Assembly (NCBI GenBank): GCA_900128585.1
Contig: LT642146.1
Coordinates: 24,336-88,335, forward strand
Length of the DNA: 64,000 nucleotides
Source: Stramenopiles sp. TOSAG23-3
Lineage: Eukaryota; Sar
Direction: 5' to 3'
Shown: piece after piece, positions 10,545-19,848 of the stretch
Layout: the number at the start of each line of letters is the position of its first letter
Numbering within the stretch: position 1 is the first letter of the stretch
Translations under genes and position numbers: made by a program
The notes under the pieces: model-generated
Told to the model about the DNA's origin: nothing
The model's database searches: none
Seen by the model: the letters and a program-made list of their open reading frames with translations, nothing else

Positions 10545-11381
10545 ATGGCTACTCTTGCCAATGATATTGAGGACACTACGGAGCAAGACATCGAAGCAGC
10601 TTTCGGGGGAAACTTCTCGGATGAGGAGGATAGCTCTGGGGATGAATCAGAGGCGGAAGTAGGAGAAGCATCTGGCAGCGTTGATGTAACAAGTGAATCT
10701 TGTAAAAAAAGGAGAAAGACGGGGGAAAGTCAGTACGTGAGTTCAGGCAATACAGCCATTGCAGGCAATACAACCAGTTCTTCTGTGGTTACCATCGTAG
10801 ATAGTGGCGACGAGATTAACGTTGAAGAAGAGTTTGACGACGATGCAGAAGAGTTGGAGAGGCGAACAAAGCTGGCCGTAATGGAATTGCGAAGGCAGCG
10901 ACAGGCAGATCCCAGTGATGTTGTTGTAGTTGGCGACGAAGACAGCGACGACGAAGGGGAAGAAATACAAATCTTGGAGACCACGACGAGTAGTAGCACG
11001 CCATCATTCTCGTACCCGACCATATTCCCCAGCACTAGTGCCCGAGAAGAAGGCGTTGACAACATATTTGAAACGGCTGCGGTACAAGCCGCCGCAACTG
11101 TTTCAAATTCTATGGTAGTAAATGTACAGATGCTGGCTGGCGAGAAGGAGGCATTTCCGGTGAAGATGAAAAAGGAGGAAACCATCAAAGAATTGCAGGC
11201 TAAAATTGCAGCTCATCTGGGTTGCCGTTGCAATAAAATTGTTCTAAGTTTCGAAGGCGAAAATCTCACACGCCGCGGAAAGGCTACGGTAATGAGCCTG
11301 CTCGAGGACGATTCAGACTATGATGACGATGACGACGACGACGGGCCAATGGTCCAAATTGAATGCAAACGAAAAGATTAA
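10545..11381 (+). CDS. Acidic protein with C-terminal SUMO-like domain (Rad60/NIP45-like)
   Basis: Product of 278 residues beginning MATLANDIEDTT in a good context (CGCCATGG). The N-terminal two thirds are acidic and low in complexity, with KKRRK (a possible nuclear signal near residue 55) and several acidic or hydrophobic patches resembling SUMO-interaction motifs (VVVVGDEDSDDE, EIQILETT). Residues about 190-278 form a ubiquitin/SUMO-like fold: VVNVQMLAG, then KKEETIKELQAKIAAHLG, then KIVLSFEGENL, and VQIECKRKD at the end. This layout matches the C-terminal SUMO-like domain of the Rad60/Esc2/NIP45 family, which acts in genome stability through SUMO E2 contacts. Only one such domain is seen where Rad60 has two, and there is no diglycine end, so it is not a conjugatable SUMO. 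Confidence 0.7.
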   Translation: MATLANDIEDTTEQDIEAAFGGNFSDEEDSSGDESEAEVGEASGSVDVTSESCKKRRKTGESQYVSSGNTAIAGNTTSSSVVTIVDSGDEINVEEEFDDDAEELERRTKLAVMELRRQRQADPSDVVVVGDEDSDDEGEEIQILETTTSSSTPSFSYPTIFPSTSAREEGVDNIFETAAVQAAATVSNSMVVNVQMLAGEKEAFPVKMKKEETIKELQAKIAAHLGCRCNKIVLSFEGENLTRRGKATVMSLLEDDSDYDDDDDDDGPMVQIECKRKD

Positions 11382-11439
11382 CTCTTCATGTACTTTTTAA
11401 ATAATTAAAACCTGACAACCTCTCCCCTCTTCAAAGTGT

Positions 11440-13359
11440 TTACATAATCATTAGCAACGAGTCAATGGCATCATCCACGTGCCCAATTGTTTTTGGTCGG
11501 CTATTCGGAGACACGTATAGGCTTTCCCCACTCGAGTTGAGGTCGTTTTCGTTTTCAGAACTTAAGACACCAGCGTTTCGAGCGCTCCCTGCACCAATCG
11601 TATGGCTCATGATCTCAGTAGGTTTGCTTGTAATTTCGGGTAAAAAATTCTCGCTTTTGGAAGTGCTTAGTTTCTGTGAAGGCGACGATCGCCACTTACT
11701 GCCCGTGGCCTGCTTTGCCCATGAGGCTGTCTCGCTAGAAAACTCATTTAGCATCTCCGCCGATGAAGAATCAAGCCTGTCTTCCGACCGAAACTCACAA
11801 TATAACACAAATTCTACCAGTAAACCAGAATGATCTTGGGAATCATTTGGCACCCACAATGGCAAATTGTTTCCCCCCTCTTCCTCGTTAACGTAAAAGT
11901 CATACCTCAACTCTCCCGGATAAACGGGGTCCCCACGCATTCGAGTAGGGTCCCCGTTTAGGTAAAACATTGCTTTACTGTCGTACACGCATGCGCCAGA
12001 AATGTTTGAATTTGATCCGAGCTTAGACACATCCACCAGTAACTTTCCTTTGCCTTTTATAGTTTCAATGGATAATTTTTCGTTATCGCGTACAAAGAAT
12101 GTGACGGGACCACTTACGGGTGTAATCTCGTGAAAGCTTCTTTTGGTAAAAACGTTTCTGGAGACTGGCCGCGGAGGTTCGTACGAGGCCATTCGTTTGC
12201 GGGGACGCACACTAGGAAGTTTTTGCTGGTCTTTCCAACCAGTTTTCTTTCGCCCCCCCACCCTGTTCGACCTGGGTTTTGCATTTGCTTTTATTGGCGC
12301 TTTGCTATGTTGCCTTTCTTCTTCTATTTTCCGCAAGGCTTCTTGCCGTTTTGCGTCTTGTTTCGTTTTTTCACTAGCGTTTTTTTCTCTCTTCGCCCTG
12401 TCTTTTCTTTTTCGGTCTGCAATCCGCTTCTCTGCCGCTTTTCTTGATTTTTCCAGTTCCATCGGAGTTAGCGATCCACGAACAGGCGACGTTGTCTTGC
12501 TCAAACGTTTTGTCTTTTGTCTATTGCTTCGAGCTTTTGGTATTTTGCTGGGGCGGGATGCAATCGCCATTAGCTTCTCTTCCCTCTCTTTTTCACTTAT
12601 TATTTTTGTTTTAACGACTGACGGCGCCGGGGTTGGCGTGTTAAATGCGGCATCGACCCTAACTTTCAAAGCGGAGGTTATCGGGCCTTGTTTGTGCCAC
12701 CACCGAACAAAATCACTTTCCTCTATTTTCCCCTTGTTCTCCAAGTCCAAATCTACCATCACTGCGTCTACTTGCTCAGGTAACATGCCCATTTTAAATG
12801 CACGGAACGCTTTCCCCAAGCTTGCTCGGTTAATCTCCCCCCTTTCGTGAAAGTCTATTGCTGCAAAAATGCTTTTCGCCATTGCTTCTCTACTCCTTTT
12901 CAGTTCGTTGTAGTTTTGAAGTAAAATGGCTGTGTATGGCCCTTTCAGCCCCCACCATTCCAAAAACTCATCTAACTCTATTTCGCCGTCACCATTTTCA
13001 TCTATATTTAACATAAGGTCTATCACCTGTTGTTCTGTGAAACCAGCGTTAAGCATCGAAAGGGCGCGGCCCAGCGCGTTTATGTCGACAGCGCCAGTTT
13101 TCTCAACGTCAATCATGTTGAAAATGCTCGTTGCCAGTTTCTGCTCAAGTTCTGATAAAATTGCCCCCTCCCCATCCATTTCCTCAGTTTCCGGGACTGT
13201 TTCAACTGGTTCTTGGGCACCAAAAAAATACTTACTTACATTATCGACAGGAAGCAGTTTAAACCTAATATCCAGATACTTTTTATGTTTTTGACTCAGA
13301 GCATCGTTGCCGTAAGAGGGCAGCAGTTTGCTTCGTACCTCCAAATAACTTTTGAGCAT
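11440..13359 (-). CDS. EF-hand calcium-binding protein with basic linker and C-terminal unknown domain
   Basis: The first ATG in frame is at 13359; the frame is open a further 16 codons from a TTG at 13407, and that stretch carries an LEVRGNL motif resembling the LEVRSKLLP and LDIRFKLLP repeats just downstream, so the true start may lie in an unseen upstream exon. Residues about 75-225 hold four EF-hands. The second is canonical (DENGDGEIELDE near residue 120); the first and fourth lack some calcium ligands and the third is degenerate. Residues 260-390 are Lys/Arg-rich and likely disordered or microtubule/nucleic-acid binding. The region about 400-540 (TFFVRDNEKLSIET to VEFVLYCEFRSE) looks like a beta-rich domain I cannot name. 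It is convergent with the SUMO-like gene with only 58 bp between stops. Confidence 0.8.
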   Translation of the reverse strand: MLKSYLEVRSKLLPSYGNDALSQKHKKYLDIRFKLLPVDNVSKYFFGAQEPVETVPETEEMDGEGAILSELEQKLATSIFNMIDVEKTGAVDINALGRALSMLNAGFTEQQVIDLMLNIDENGDGEIELDEFLEWWGLKGPYTAILLQNYNELKRSREAMAKSIFAAIDFHERGEINRASLGKAFRAFKMGMLPEQVDAVMVDLDLENKGKIEESDFVRWWHKQGPITSALKVRVDAAFNTPTPAPSVVKTKIISEKEREEKLMAIASRPSKIPKARSNRQKTKRLSKTTSPVRGSLTPMELEKSRKAAEKRIADRKRKDRAKREKNASEKTKQDAKRQEALRKIEEERQHSKAPIKANAKPRSNRVGGRKKTGWKDQQKLPSVRPRKRMASYEPPRPVSRNVFTKRSFHEITPVSGPVTFFVRDNEKLSIETIKGKGKLLVDVSKLGSNSNISGACVYDSKAMFYLNGDPTRMRGDPVYPGELRYDFYVNEEEGGNNLPLWVPNDSQDHSGLLVEFVLYCEFRSEDRLDSSSAEMLNEFSSETASWAKQATGSKWRSSPSQKLSTSKSENFLPEITSKPTEIMSHTIGAGSARNAGVLSSENENDLNSSGESLYVSPNSRPKTIGHVDDAIDSLLMIM

Positions 13360-13763
13360 TTTTTTCCAGAAAGAGTCGACGGCGAGATTTCCCCTTACTT
13401 CAAGCAACTGCTTTCTATATACCTTTATTTACTACAGAACAATGCAAAGTATTCCCAACCCTAAAAAATTGGTACTGTTCTTGAATAACGTTGGTATTTA
13501 TCTGTTCAAGAATCTGGTCTACATCGAACGTCCGCGCGAACGTTATTAATATTAGCTATAATAATAAATAATAATAATAAATAATAATAATATAAAATGA
13601 GAAGAAGAAGAAAAAAGAAGATGAATAGGAGGAGGAGCGAGGACTCCTTTTATTTTATACTGCTAATATAAGTTAACTAACACGACGACTGTTTCTATTG
13701 TTGAGCCTTCCTTCGGTAGTCTATGTACCCGCACCTTTTCATTTGATCTGTTTGTTCTCCGTT

Positions 13764-13885
13764 CCTGGTATTAATACCTGGTACCGAACCAAGTATTTAG
13801 AACATTCGCACCGTACTGACTCGCTACCGGTAATACCAGGTACCCACCCAGGTATTATAGGAAGGAACCAGGTACGGTACGATAG
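13764..13885. repeat. Cluster of ACCAGGTA/TACCTGGT palindromic motifs
   Basis: At least five copies of (A)CCAGGTA or its complement occur in both orientations, including GGTATTAATACC, TACCGGTA and CCAGGTAC. A similar cluster lies at 44674-44742. The motifs can pair with each other; their role is unknown. Confidence 0.6.
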
Positions 13886-14337
13886 AAGGAGATCGATGTA
13901 CGTACCAAGGTATAATCAGAAGGGAAAATATTTTACCCAACGCACAACAACCGAAACCTCACTTAACGAAAATCACTTCCCCGGTCTCTTCATAGGGTAA
14001 CCGTCGTATTGTAGAATTCAATGTACTATTATAAAAAGTACAGCGACAATGCTGCTCACCGCAACCTGCACTAACAGTAACATTTTTAACAATGTCATAG
14101 CATCATCATGCAAGAAACCCTCAGCGCAAGTACTGCATCGAGCTGCTTCCTTAATACGATTGCATTGGAGTCTAAGGCAGAGTAATAAATATGGGAAATA
14201 GTAGCAAACGTTACGGAGCCAACGTAAACCTATCTTGACCTATATACGCCAACTAAGGTTATTATTCCAAGATCGTGTCTCTTCTGCTCTTCTGCCAGCA
14301 AGATAGAGCTTTACTATTAAAAATTGAACTAAAACCT

Positions 14338-14627
14338 TCTTCTTTCTTCTTCTTCTTCTTTATCTTCTTCTTCTTTCTTCTTCTTCTTCTTCTTCTTTAT
14401 CTTCTTTATCTTCTTCTTCTTCTTCTTCTTCTTCTTCTTCTTCTTCTTCTTCTTCTTCTTCTTCTTCTTCTTTTTTTTTTCTTCTTCTCTTCTTCTTCTT
14501 CTTCTTCTTCTTCTTTTCTTTTTCTTCTTCTTCTTCTTCTTCTTCTTCTTCTTCTTCTTCTTTCTTTTTTCTTTTTTTCCTTCTTTTTTTTTCTTTCTTC
14601 TTCTTCTTCTTTCTCCCCCCCCCCCCC
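14338..14627. repeat. TTC homopyrimidine microsatellite ending in C13
   Basis: About 275 bases of TTC/TTCT repeats with almost no purines, then a run of 13 C at 14615-14627. The open frames across it on both strands (poly Lys/Glu, poly Leu/Ser) are repeat artefacts. It lies about 220 bp upstream of the gene at 14846. Confidence 0.95.
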
Positions 14628-14845
14628 TTCTTCGCCATTTAATGTCGCTAGTACCCCGCAGCAGTTGTTCACACAAATGGTATTAGGAGTGCGTGTTGAT
14701 ATTTCAAACCCGATTGAGATTGCACAGAGTTTTCATCGCAATTACATATGTCATGCTCGTGTGATTGCACTTTCAGATTCCAAAGCTGCAGCACAAAGAT
14801 GATTAAATAGTAAGCAGGCTTGCTTTTGCTAGTCAAAACAATATA

Positions 14846-17584
14846 ATGTCCTCAAAACGCTCCGTGATTCGAAAAGAAATTGTCTACCCGGGCCCAGCAG
14901 TGTACGCCGTTGCTGACCCAGTCCAGAACACAAAAGGATGTCGCGACTCAGTGTCCTACCAGTTAGATTCGATAAATTCAAGCAATGCTTCAACAGAAAT
15001 TCTAGTCATTCAAACTGTTATCAAAAGGGAAGAGATTAAATCCTTTATTGAGAAGCGCTTGGCCTCCCACGAAGCTTATTGCGAAAGGGGTGCTATTGAC
15101 CCAGAAACGTTTGACCTTATTCACCAGTTGCAGTTTGCGACCATAATTTGCGTGGAGACGATTGAAAAATGGAGGCTGCAGCTAACAAGGCCTTACCCCT
15201 TCCACTGGAAGCAGCAAAATTATGTGCGGGCGATGGCACGTGATCTAGACTTTGTGTATTTTTCTAGTGCTATGAAAAAATATTTGCGCCGAGGCAGCAA
15301 AAAGAACCCATTCCTTGTTCCCAAAATACAGTTAGAAGAAATGTACCAGCTTCTAACCACAGTGCTTGTGCCCAGAAGTGGTAACCCAGATATCAGCAAT
15401 GAAAAAAGGCGACTAAATGCTATGATGAAAAAATTTGCACCGAACGTGCCGCCACTGCGCCTTTACGATGCCATTAAATTGATAATAGGAGAAGAGAAAA
15501 CTTGGGGCCCTGCAGATGGCGTCATGGTTGCGCCCGTATGGGCGTCAGAAGCCAAAGAAGCAAAAGAAAGACTATTAGGCGGCGGCAAGGGCGGCAGAAA
15601 AGCCCCAATGAAGCGAAAAGCGTTACTGGGTGACAAGAAAGAGAATAAACTGGACCCCAAGAAAAGGTATAAACGATTCAACCCGTTTAAGATTCGTCCA
15701 CAATTTGTGTGGTCTCCACCCGAAATGCCATCAAAAAAGACAAAGAAAAAAAAGGTGTCGAAAGCCAAACTATTTTGTATTGGCTTGCGAGTTGCAGGTA
15801 GGTACATGCTGCTCACAGCCAAGGATATAGGGGCAGGGCGAACCGCAATTACTGCATACGACATGCTTAACAATGCGTATCATGAACTCGAGGTGAGAAA
15901 AAGTGATCTTCGACAAGCAGTTAATGGTCAACCCGGGAGCCGAGAGTTTGTTCGAATCAAGCGGTCCAGGTTTCTATTTGTGTTTAATTCCCTTGTTTTC
16001 ACACCCACGTATAGTTTGAGCGTGGATTATAAAATCGGGGTGCACAAGTTTTTCAAGAAGCCGAATGCCAGGCCACCTTCAGTCAAGCATCCCAACCGTT
16101 GGACATTTGCCAAGAAAATTGGTTCTCACTGGGTTTCTGTACTTTGTTCTGCCCCTCAAACTTTTAACTACTTCAAAATCAAGATTTTTCCGATCAAATA
16201 CCCTCAAATTTCTCAGCGGCTCACCATTCACGAAGCTATTGTTCAAACGATCAAAGATTCGCCGGGGGGTGCGAGTGGTAAGGTTGTCGATCCAGTTGCA
16301 ATTTTGAAAATCATTTTACTGGAATGCATCATTTGCGCAGGCTCTCCTCCCATATTTTTTGTTCAAGATCCTTTCACTAGCCGTCCAAATACACGGGTGA
16401 GAGCGCAAATGGAGCAGGTGGAAGCTGGAATACCTTTTGACAGCCGTCCTTCAACGCGTTCTATATTTACCCCAACCCTTTTGCAATCCGTACCAATGCC
16501 GGAGGACGGTTTGCTTCACATCCAGCCCAACGTGCAAGCTTTGTTAGATGCGGACTTGTATGCAGCTAAAAGCGTGGATACGTTAGAGCCGACAACGTCG
16601 CGACGCGAACGGTATCGGCAAAGTGGTAGAAGGGCGGAAGCCTCTACGGACACTTCCAACCCCGAAAACTTTGCACAACGTTACGATTATATTAACACGG
16701 CACCTATCGTGGACAAGTACTTTGCGCGGACAATCTATCGCGGGGAAATGGGTATGTACGTCATGCAGCTTAGTTCGACCGTTATGGGAGGCAATAATTT
16801 CGTACAGCTGAGCCTGTATCCCGTGACAAGAAACATTCACAATAGTACCAGGTCCATGACTTTACAATTTGACAGGTTAATGATTGAAAAATTATACGCT
16901 CGGGATTCCCGTTATGATTTTTCAGAAGGGCAGGACGGTTTGATATCCTTATCAAAAGTGCTGCGCAATCATATCAAAATCAACGACATCGATGGGGCCA
17001 ACAGCAAATTATCTCTGGTTGATTTGCAAATTCTTTTGCCGACGCCGAACAATGAAAACATCAAATCGTTACCGTCTATACATGGTGCACCTGGGAAGAA
17101 AATTAAACGCGACCCTGCGAAGAAAGAAAAACAACCAAGGAATAGACGGGCCAAGTCAAAGCAAGCGAATGCAGCAACGACAATTATGCCAATATTTAAA
17201 CCTGTTATTGAACGGCAAATTTCTGCAGAGGGCCATAAGCGGGTAAAGCGGCCGTACACCGCCAAAACACACCGTGACCGGCAGCATTATGCTAAAGTAT
17301 TTTTACAAAATCTGGTCATCAAAGCTCAGATACAGATTGCCAATGAAATTTCTGATGTTCACAATGCAAAGCAACAGGCCGCTCGCTTTTGGCTACGAGA
17401 CAAAGCCAGGGCTGCAAAAATGCACATTAACCGCCAAACGAAAGCGAAATCCTTTTTGCTGTCTTTTGTAACGGCAGAGAGAGAAAACCTCCATAAGAAA
17501 ATTTTGAAGCAGGCAACAGTAGCGAAAGTGATGCCTGGAGCTTCTACAAGCATAATGACGATTTCGTTGACGAAACGGGAGTGA
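14846..17584 (+). CDS. Large basic protein of unknown function
   Basis: Product of 912 residues starting MSSKRSVIRKE. I do not recognise the family. The N-terminal 190 residues are mixed helical; residues about 245-305 are a Lys-rich linker (KGGRKAPMKRKALLGDKKEN, KKTKKKKVSK). Two segments look alike and could be repeated beta-sandwich (C2-like) domains: about 305-425, with CIGLRVAGRYMLLTAKDIGAG, and about 615-720, with GMYVMQLSSTVMGGNNFVQL; this is a visual impression only. The C-terminus (about 780-890) is basic and helical, with repeated aromatic/Arg motifs (FWLRDKARAAKMHINRQ) resembling IQ motifs. There are no membrane segments or signal peptide. A cytoskeletal or axonemal role is possible but not shown. 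Confidence 0.8.
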   Translation: MSSKRSVIRKEIVYPGPAVYAVADPVQNTKGCRDSVSYQLDSINSSNASTEILVIQTVIKREEIKSFIEKRLASHEAYCERGAIDPETFDLIHQLQFATIICVETIEKWRLQLTRPYPFHWKQQNYVRAMARDLDFVYFSSAMKKYLRRGSKKNPFLVPKIQLEEMYQLLTTVLVPRSGNPDISNEKRRLNAMMKKFAPNVPPLRLYDAIKLIIGEEKTWGPADGVMVAPVWASEAKEAKERLLGGGKGGRKAPMKRKALLGDKKENKLDPKKRYKRFNPFKIRPQFVWSPPEMPSKKTKKKKVSKAKLFCIGLRVAGRYMLLTAKDIGAGRTAITAYDMLNNAYHELEVRKSDLRQAVNGQPGSREFVRIKRSRFLFVFNSLVFTPTYSLSVDYKIGVHKFFKKPNARPPSVKHPNRWTFAKKIGSHWVSVLCSAPQTFNYFKIKIFPIKYPQISQRLTIHEAIVQTIKDSPGGASGKVVDPVAILKIILLECIICAGSPPIFFVQDPFTSRPNTRVRAQMEQVEAGIPFDSRPSTRSIFTPTLLQSVPMPEDGLLHIQPNVQALLDADLYAAKSVDTLEPTTSRRERYRQSGRRAEASTDTSNPENFAQRYDYINTAPIVDKYFARTIYRGEMGMYVMQLSSTVMGGNNFVQLSLYPVTRNIHNSTRSMTLQFDRLMIEKLYARDSRYDFSEGQDGLISLSKVLRNHIKINDIDGANSKLSLVDLQILLPTPNNENIKSLPSIHGAPGKKIKRDPAKKEKQPRNRRAKSKQANAATTIMPIFKPVIERQISAEGHKRVKRPYTAKTHRDRQHYAKVFLQNLVIKAQIQIANEISDVHNAKQQAARFWLRDKARAAKMHINRQTKAKSFLLSFVTAERENLHKKILKQATVAKVMPGASTSIMTISLTKRE

Positions 17585-17626
17585 AAAAATACGAACGTCA
17601 CTGTCGCCTGTAAGAATCTTTGATAT

Positions 17627-17863
17627 AAAAACAAGAAAATTGGCTGTTATTTATAAGTAGTAATTAAATTTAGCGTCCTCATACCCTAATCCTAAATGAT
17701 ATAAAACTTTAGTTTTAAAAACAAGAAAATTGGCTGTTATATTTAAGTAATTAAAATTACTGTACTGCGAACTGAAATCTAAGTTTATGATAAAATTTGT
17801 CTTCTTCATTTACCGCGAAAGTGAATCTGCTCCTTTTGTCCATGAAAGGTTTACGTTCCTTTT
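17627..17863. repeat. Interspersed element cluster (AATTGGCTGTTA x2 and GGAGCAGATTCA)
   Basis: Copies of ACAAGAAAATTGGCTGTTAT at 17631 and 17721, 90 bp apart, followed by a reverse-strand copy (17787-17863) of the module also found at 32784-32838 and 39304-39375. Over the core of about 50 bases the copies differ at only a few positions, so they descend from one mobile or duplicated element. Confidence 0.8.
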
Positions 17864-17880
17864 TAAAAAAAAAACAAAAT

Positions 17881-17919
17881 ATATAGTATGTTTTAAGACT
17901 CTCATTTTAAATCAAATAC
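17881..17919. repeat. TTTAAGACTCTC element, copy 1
   Basis: 39 bases identical to 54841-54879 except for one T/C difference, and related to 60770-60810. It lies about 300 bp past the stop of the upstream gene. Confidence 0.85.
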
Positions 17920-18019
17920 GTTCCTTTTTATAAACTCACTGCGAACTTATCTCTGCTCTTGTTTAGATTTTACTAATTTAATCAATAATATATACCCTTG
18001 TCACTTAGTCTTGACTATC

Positions 18020-18310
18020 TTAATCATTCTCACGTGTACTCCATGCATGATCGTCGGTGTGTGGATTTGCGTCGATGTCAAAAGACCCGCAGTCAACTTC
18101 CTCATCCAATGTCTCACTCGTAAAGGAACAAGTCCTTGTGTGATTTTCCAAGTAGCGGCGTGAATGTTTTAAAGGTGCTCGTTGTCTGTCTTGTAACCAG
18201 TCAGGGAATTGTCATTTGTGAGTTGAGGTGTCGGGAGAGGGTCGTTTGGGTCGGTGTGCGTAATCGGCGTTTGTGGGTTCTAATAAAATCGAATGATTAG
18301 CATATTTCTG
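18020..18310 (-). pseudogene. Coding-like fragment with one in-frame TGA
   Basis: On the minus strand the frame is open for 96 codons apart from one TGA at 18212-18214. The stretch is clearly richer in GC than the flanking spacer, and its translation has ordinary amino-acid variety with an acidic C-terminus (for example LDEEVDCGSFDIDANPH). There is no Met in the frame. It could be a decayed gene, a terminal exon of a spliced gene, a readthrough extension or chance. No family is recognised. It lies just downstream of, and on the same strand as, the DUF89 gene. Confidence 0.3.
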
Positions 18311-18438
18311 TTATTTAGATTGTGTGAACAATGAAATTTGTTTCGTCACCCTTTCTATGGTAAAAACATAAAAAAAGAGCCTCTTGGACTCCAGAGACCT
18401 TCCTTCCCTTACCCTTACCTAGTCCCAACAACCTAAAC

Positions 18439-19848
18439 CTAGACCGATGTTTTATTAGCATATTGGATCGTTCCACACCTCCCGTTTACATCCCACCCGT
18501 CACCAACAATACTTTCGGCCTTTTCTACCCCAGCTTTGTCGATTCCAACGGCTAGGGGCCACTTCAACGTTCGCAGCGCGAGGACATTTACGTCCGAGAA
18601 GTAATCCATTACCTGCTCAAATGAAGTACCAATATGCCACTGTTTTTCTCCCAGAAGCCTCCTATAGTTCGCGTCGCCCTTAATTATGACCAATTTTGCT
18701 TCTTGAAAAATTGAAAGGAGCGACCTAGGGATACTTGAATACGGGGAAGGAGACGTGTAGAAATCATTTGCTACTGTTTTCAAACGCCCATCTTTCATAT
18801 GCTTGCGTATGGTTTTTGCAAACGGCGCGAACTCTTCGATGGCTTCTAACCACTTGACCGTGTACTCAAAATCATCTACCATCACATCTGACACAAAAAC
18901 TGGCGTGGACTTGCAGTGAAGCTCTACCGTTGAAACAATGTTGTAGGACAGAAGCATGTCTGCGCAAATCAAATCTGACAGGATTTCCAAGCCACAGTTA
19001 TCGAGGACGATCACAACTTTCTCTCCTTTTCCCGAACTTACTTTGTGCTGGTCTGATGGCACTTCTTCCCCCTTCCCGGGCTGGAGGTCTACCCACACAC
19101 GTTCCGTGTCATCTGCCAAGAGCGCAACGCTGGCGCGCCCCCTTTCCTCGCTTTCGACTTTTCCGCCCGAGAGCGAAAGGTCGCTTCGGTTTCCCCACAA
19201 TTGAAACTGTAAAACTGCACGGAACTGTTCGTACGCCAGCACACCCGGAGAGCTCTGCTCGCCACGACTTACTAACGTTTTAATGGTTTTCCCAAAAGAC
19301 TCTCGGGCAACCTTCAGCATATCTCGCTTCTGCCCCGCAAACGGGTCCACCCTGCTTTCCCAGTATTGCACAGCGTCGAGAACGCGCCGGTAGAAGTAAT
19401 TTTCGACGAAAAATGTGGAGGCTTCCTTCAGTTTGATTTCGCCTGCAACGCCGACTAAGTGCTCCGAATTCCACCCATGGTTGTCCTCGAGGTCATCCAA
19501 TTTCTTTATGAGGACGTCCCCCCCATGGTGCTTTCCCGAGATCTCCTTTCTTAGCTCCTCCAAACGCATCCGTATAATGACGCTACACGCTTGCCCCTTT
19601 TCTTTCCAGATCCCAAGGTTTCGCGACACTATTTCGTCTAAAATTGTTGGCAAACGTTCATGGATTGTGTTCCTTACAAAGGAATGCGTTGCATTATTCA
19701 ACTTTAGGACAGGGACTGGTTTTCTAATGGACAAGTTTCGACGTTTGGGAGACGAGGGCCCATCACTAAGGCTCCCGGTTTCTTCTTCCCCGTTACTAAG
19801 CTTCGCATCCGAGAAAGACCGAACACGTTTGGGTACCTTTCCAGTCAT
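18439..19848 (-). CDS. ARMT1-like damage-control phosphatase (DUF89)
   Basis: Product of 469 residues starting MTGKVPKRVRSF. The DUF89/ARMT1 family is a set of metal-dependent phosphatases that remove damaged or harmful phosphometabolites. Family landmarks are in order: an all-helical N-terminal part (about 55-215), then VVIVLDNCGLEILSDL (278-293) with the Asp-Asn metal/substrate pair at 283-284, HCKSTPVFVSDVMVDDF with the second Asp at 321, KLVIIKGDANYRRLLG (385-400) with the Gly-Asp motif, and LRTLKWPLAVGI (425-436), which matches the LRTLKxxxxVG signature near the C-terminus. Length is close to the 440 or so residues of animal ARMT1. The first 45 residues are a basic, Ser-rich extension and probably disordered. 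There is no signal peptide, so cytosol or nucleus. Confidence 0.88.
   Translation of the reverse strand: MTGKVPKRVRSFSDAKLSNGEEETGSLSDGPSSPKRRNLSIRKPVPVLKLNNATHSFVRNTIHERLPTILDEIVSRNLGIWKEKGQACSVIIRMRLEELRKEISGKHHGGDVLIKKLDDLEDNHGWNSEHLVGVAGEIKLKEASTFFVENYFYRRVLDAVQYWESRVDPFAGQKRDMLKVARESFGKTIKTLVSRGEQSSPGVLAYEQFRAVLQFQLWGNRSDLSLSGGKVESEERGRASVALLADDTERVWVDLQPGKGEEVPSDQHKVSSGKGEKVVIVLDNCGLEILSDLICADMLLSYNIVSTVELHCKSTPVFVSDVMVDDFEYTVKWLEAIEEFAPFAKTIRKHMKDGRLKTVANDFYTSPSPYSSIPRSLLSIFQEAKLVIIKGDANYRRLLGEKQWHIGTSFEQVMDYFSDVNVLALRTLKWPLAVGIDKAGVEKAESIVGDGWDVNGRCGTIQYANKTSV

Larger units (their letters stand above)
13408..14845. other. Divergent AT-rich spacer with repeats
   Basis: Contains ATA/AAT repeats (13555-13595), a cluster of ACCAGGTA palindromes (13764-13885) and a long TTC/CTT tract (14338-14627), each listed separately. 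No ATG-initiated coding frame with non-repetitive composition was found. Confidence 0.5.
17585..18438. other. Convergent spacer rich in interspersed palindromic elements
   Basis: Between two gene 3' ends. Contains two copies of the AATTGGCTGTTA element (17627-17653, 17717-17740), one GGAGCAGATTCA element in reverse orientation (17787-17863) and one TTTAAGACTCTC element (17881-17919). The stretch 18020-18310 has higher GC and a coding-like minus-strand frame (listed separately). Confidence 0.7.

Noticed and set aside
14275-14802. Poly Leu/Phe/Ser and poly Lys/Glu frames across the TTC array
   Set aside because: Simple translation of a microsatellite on both strands.
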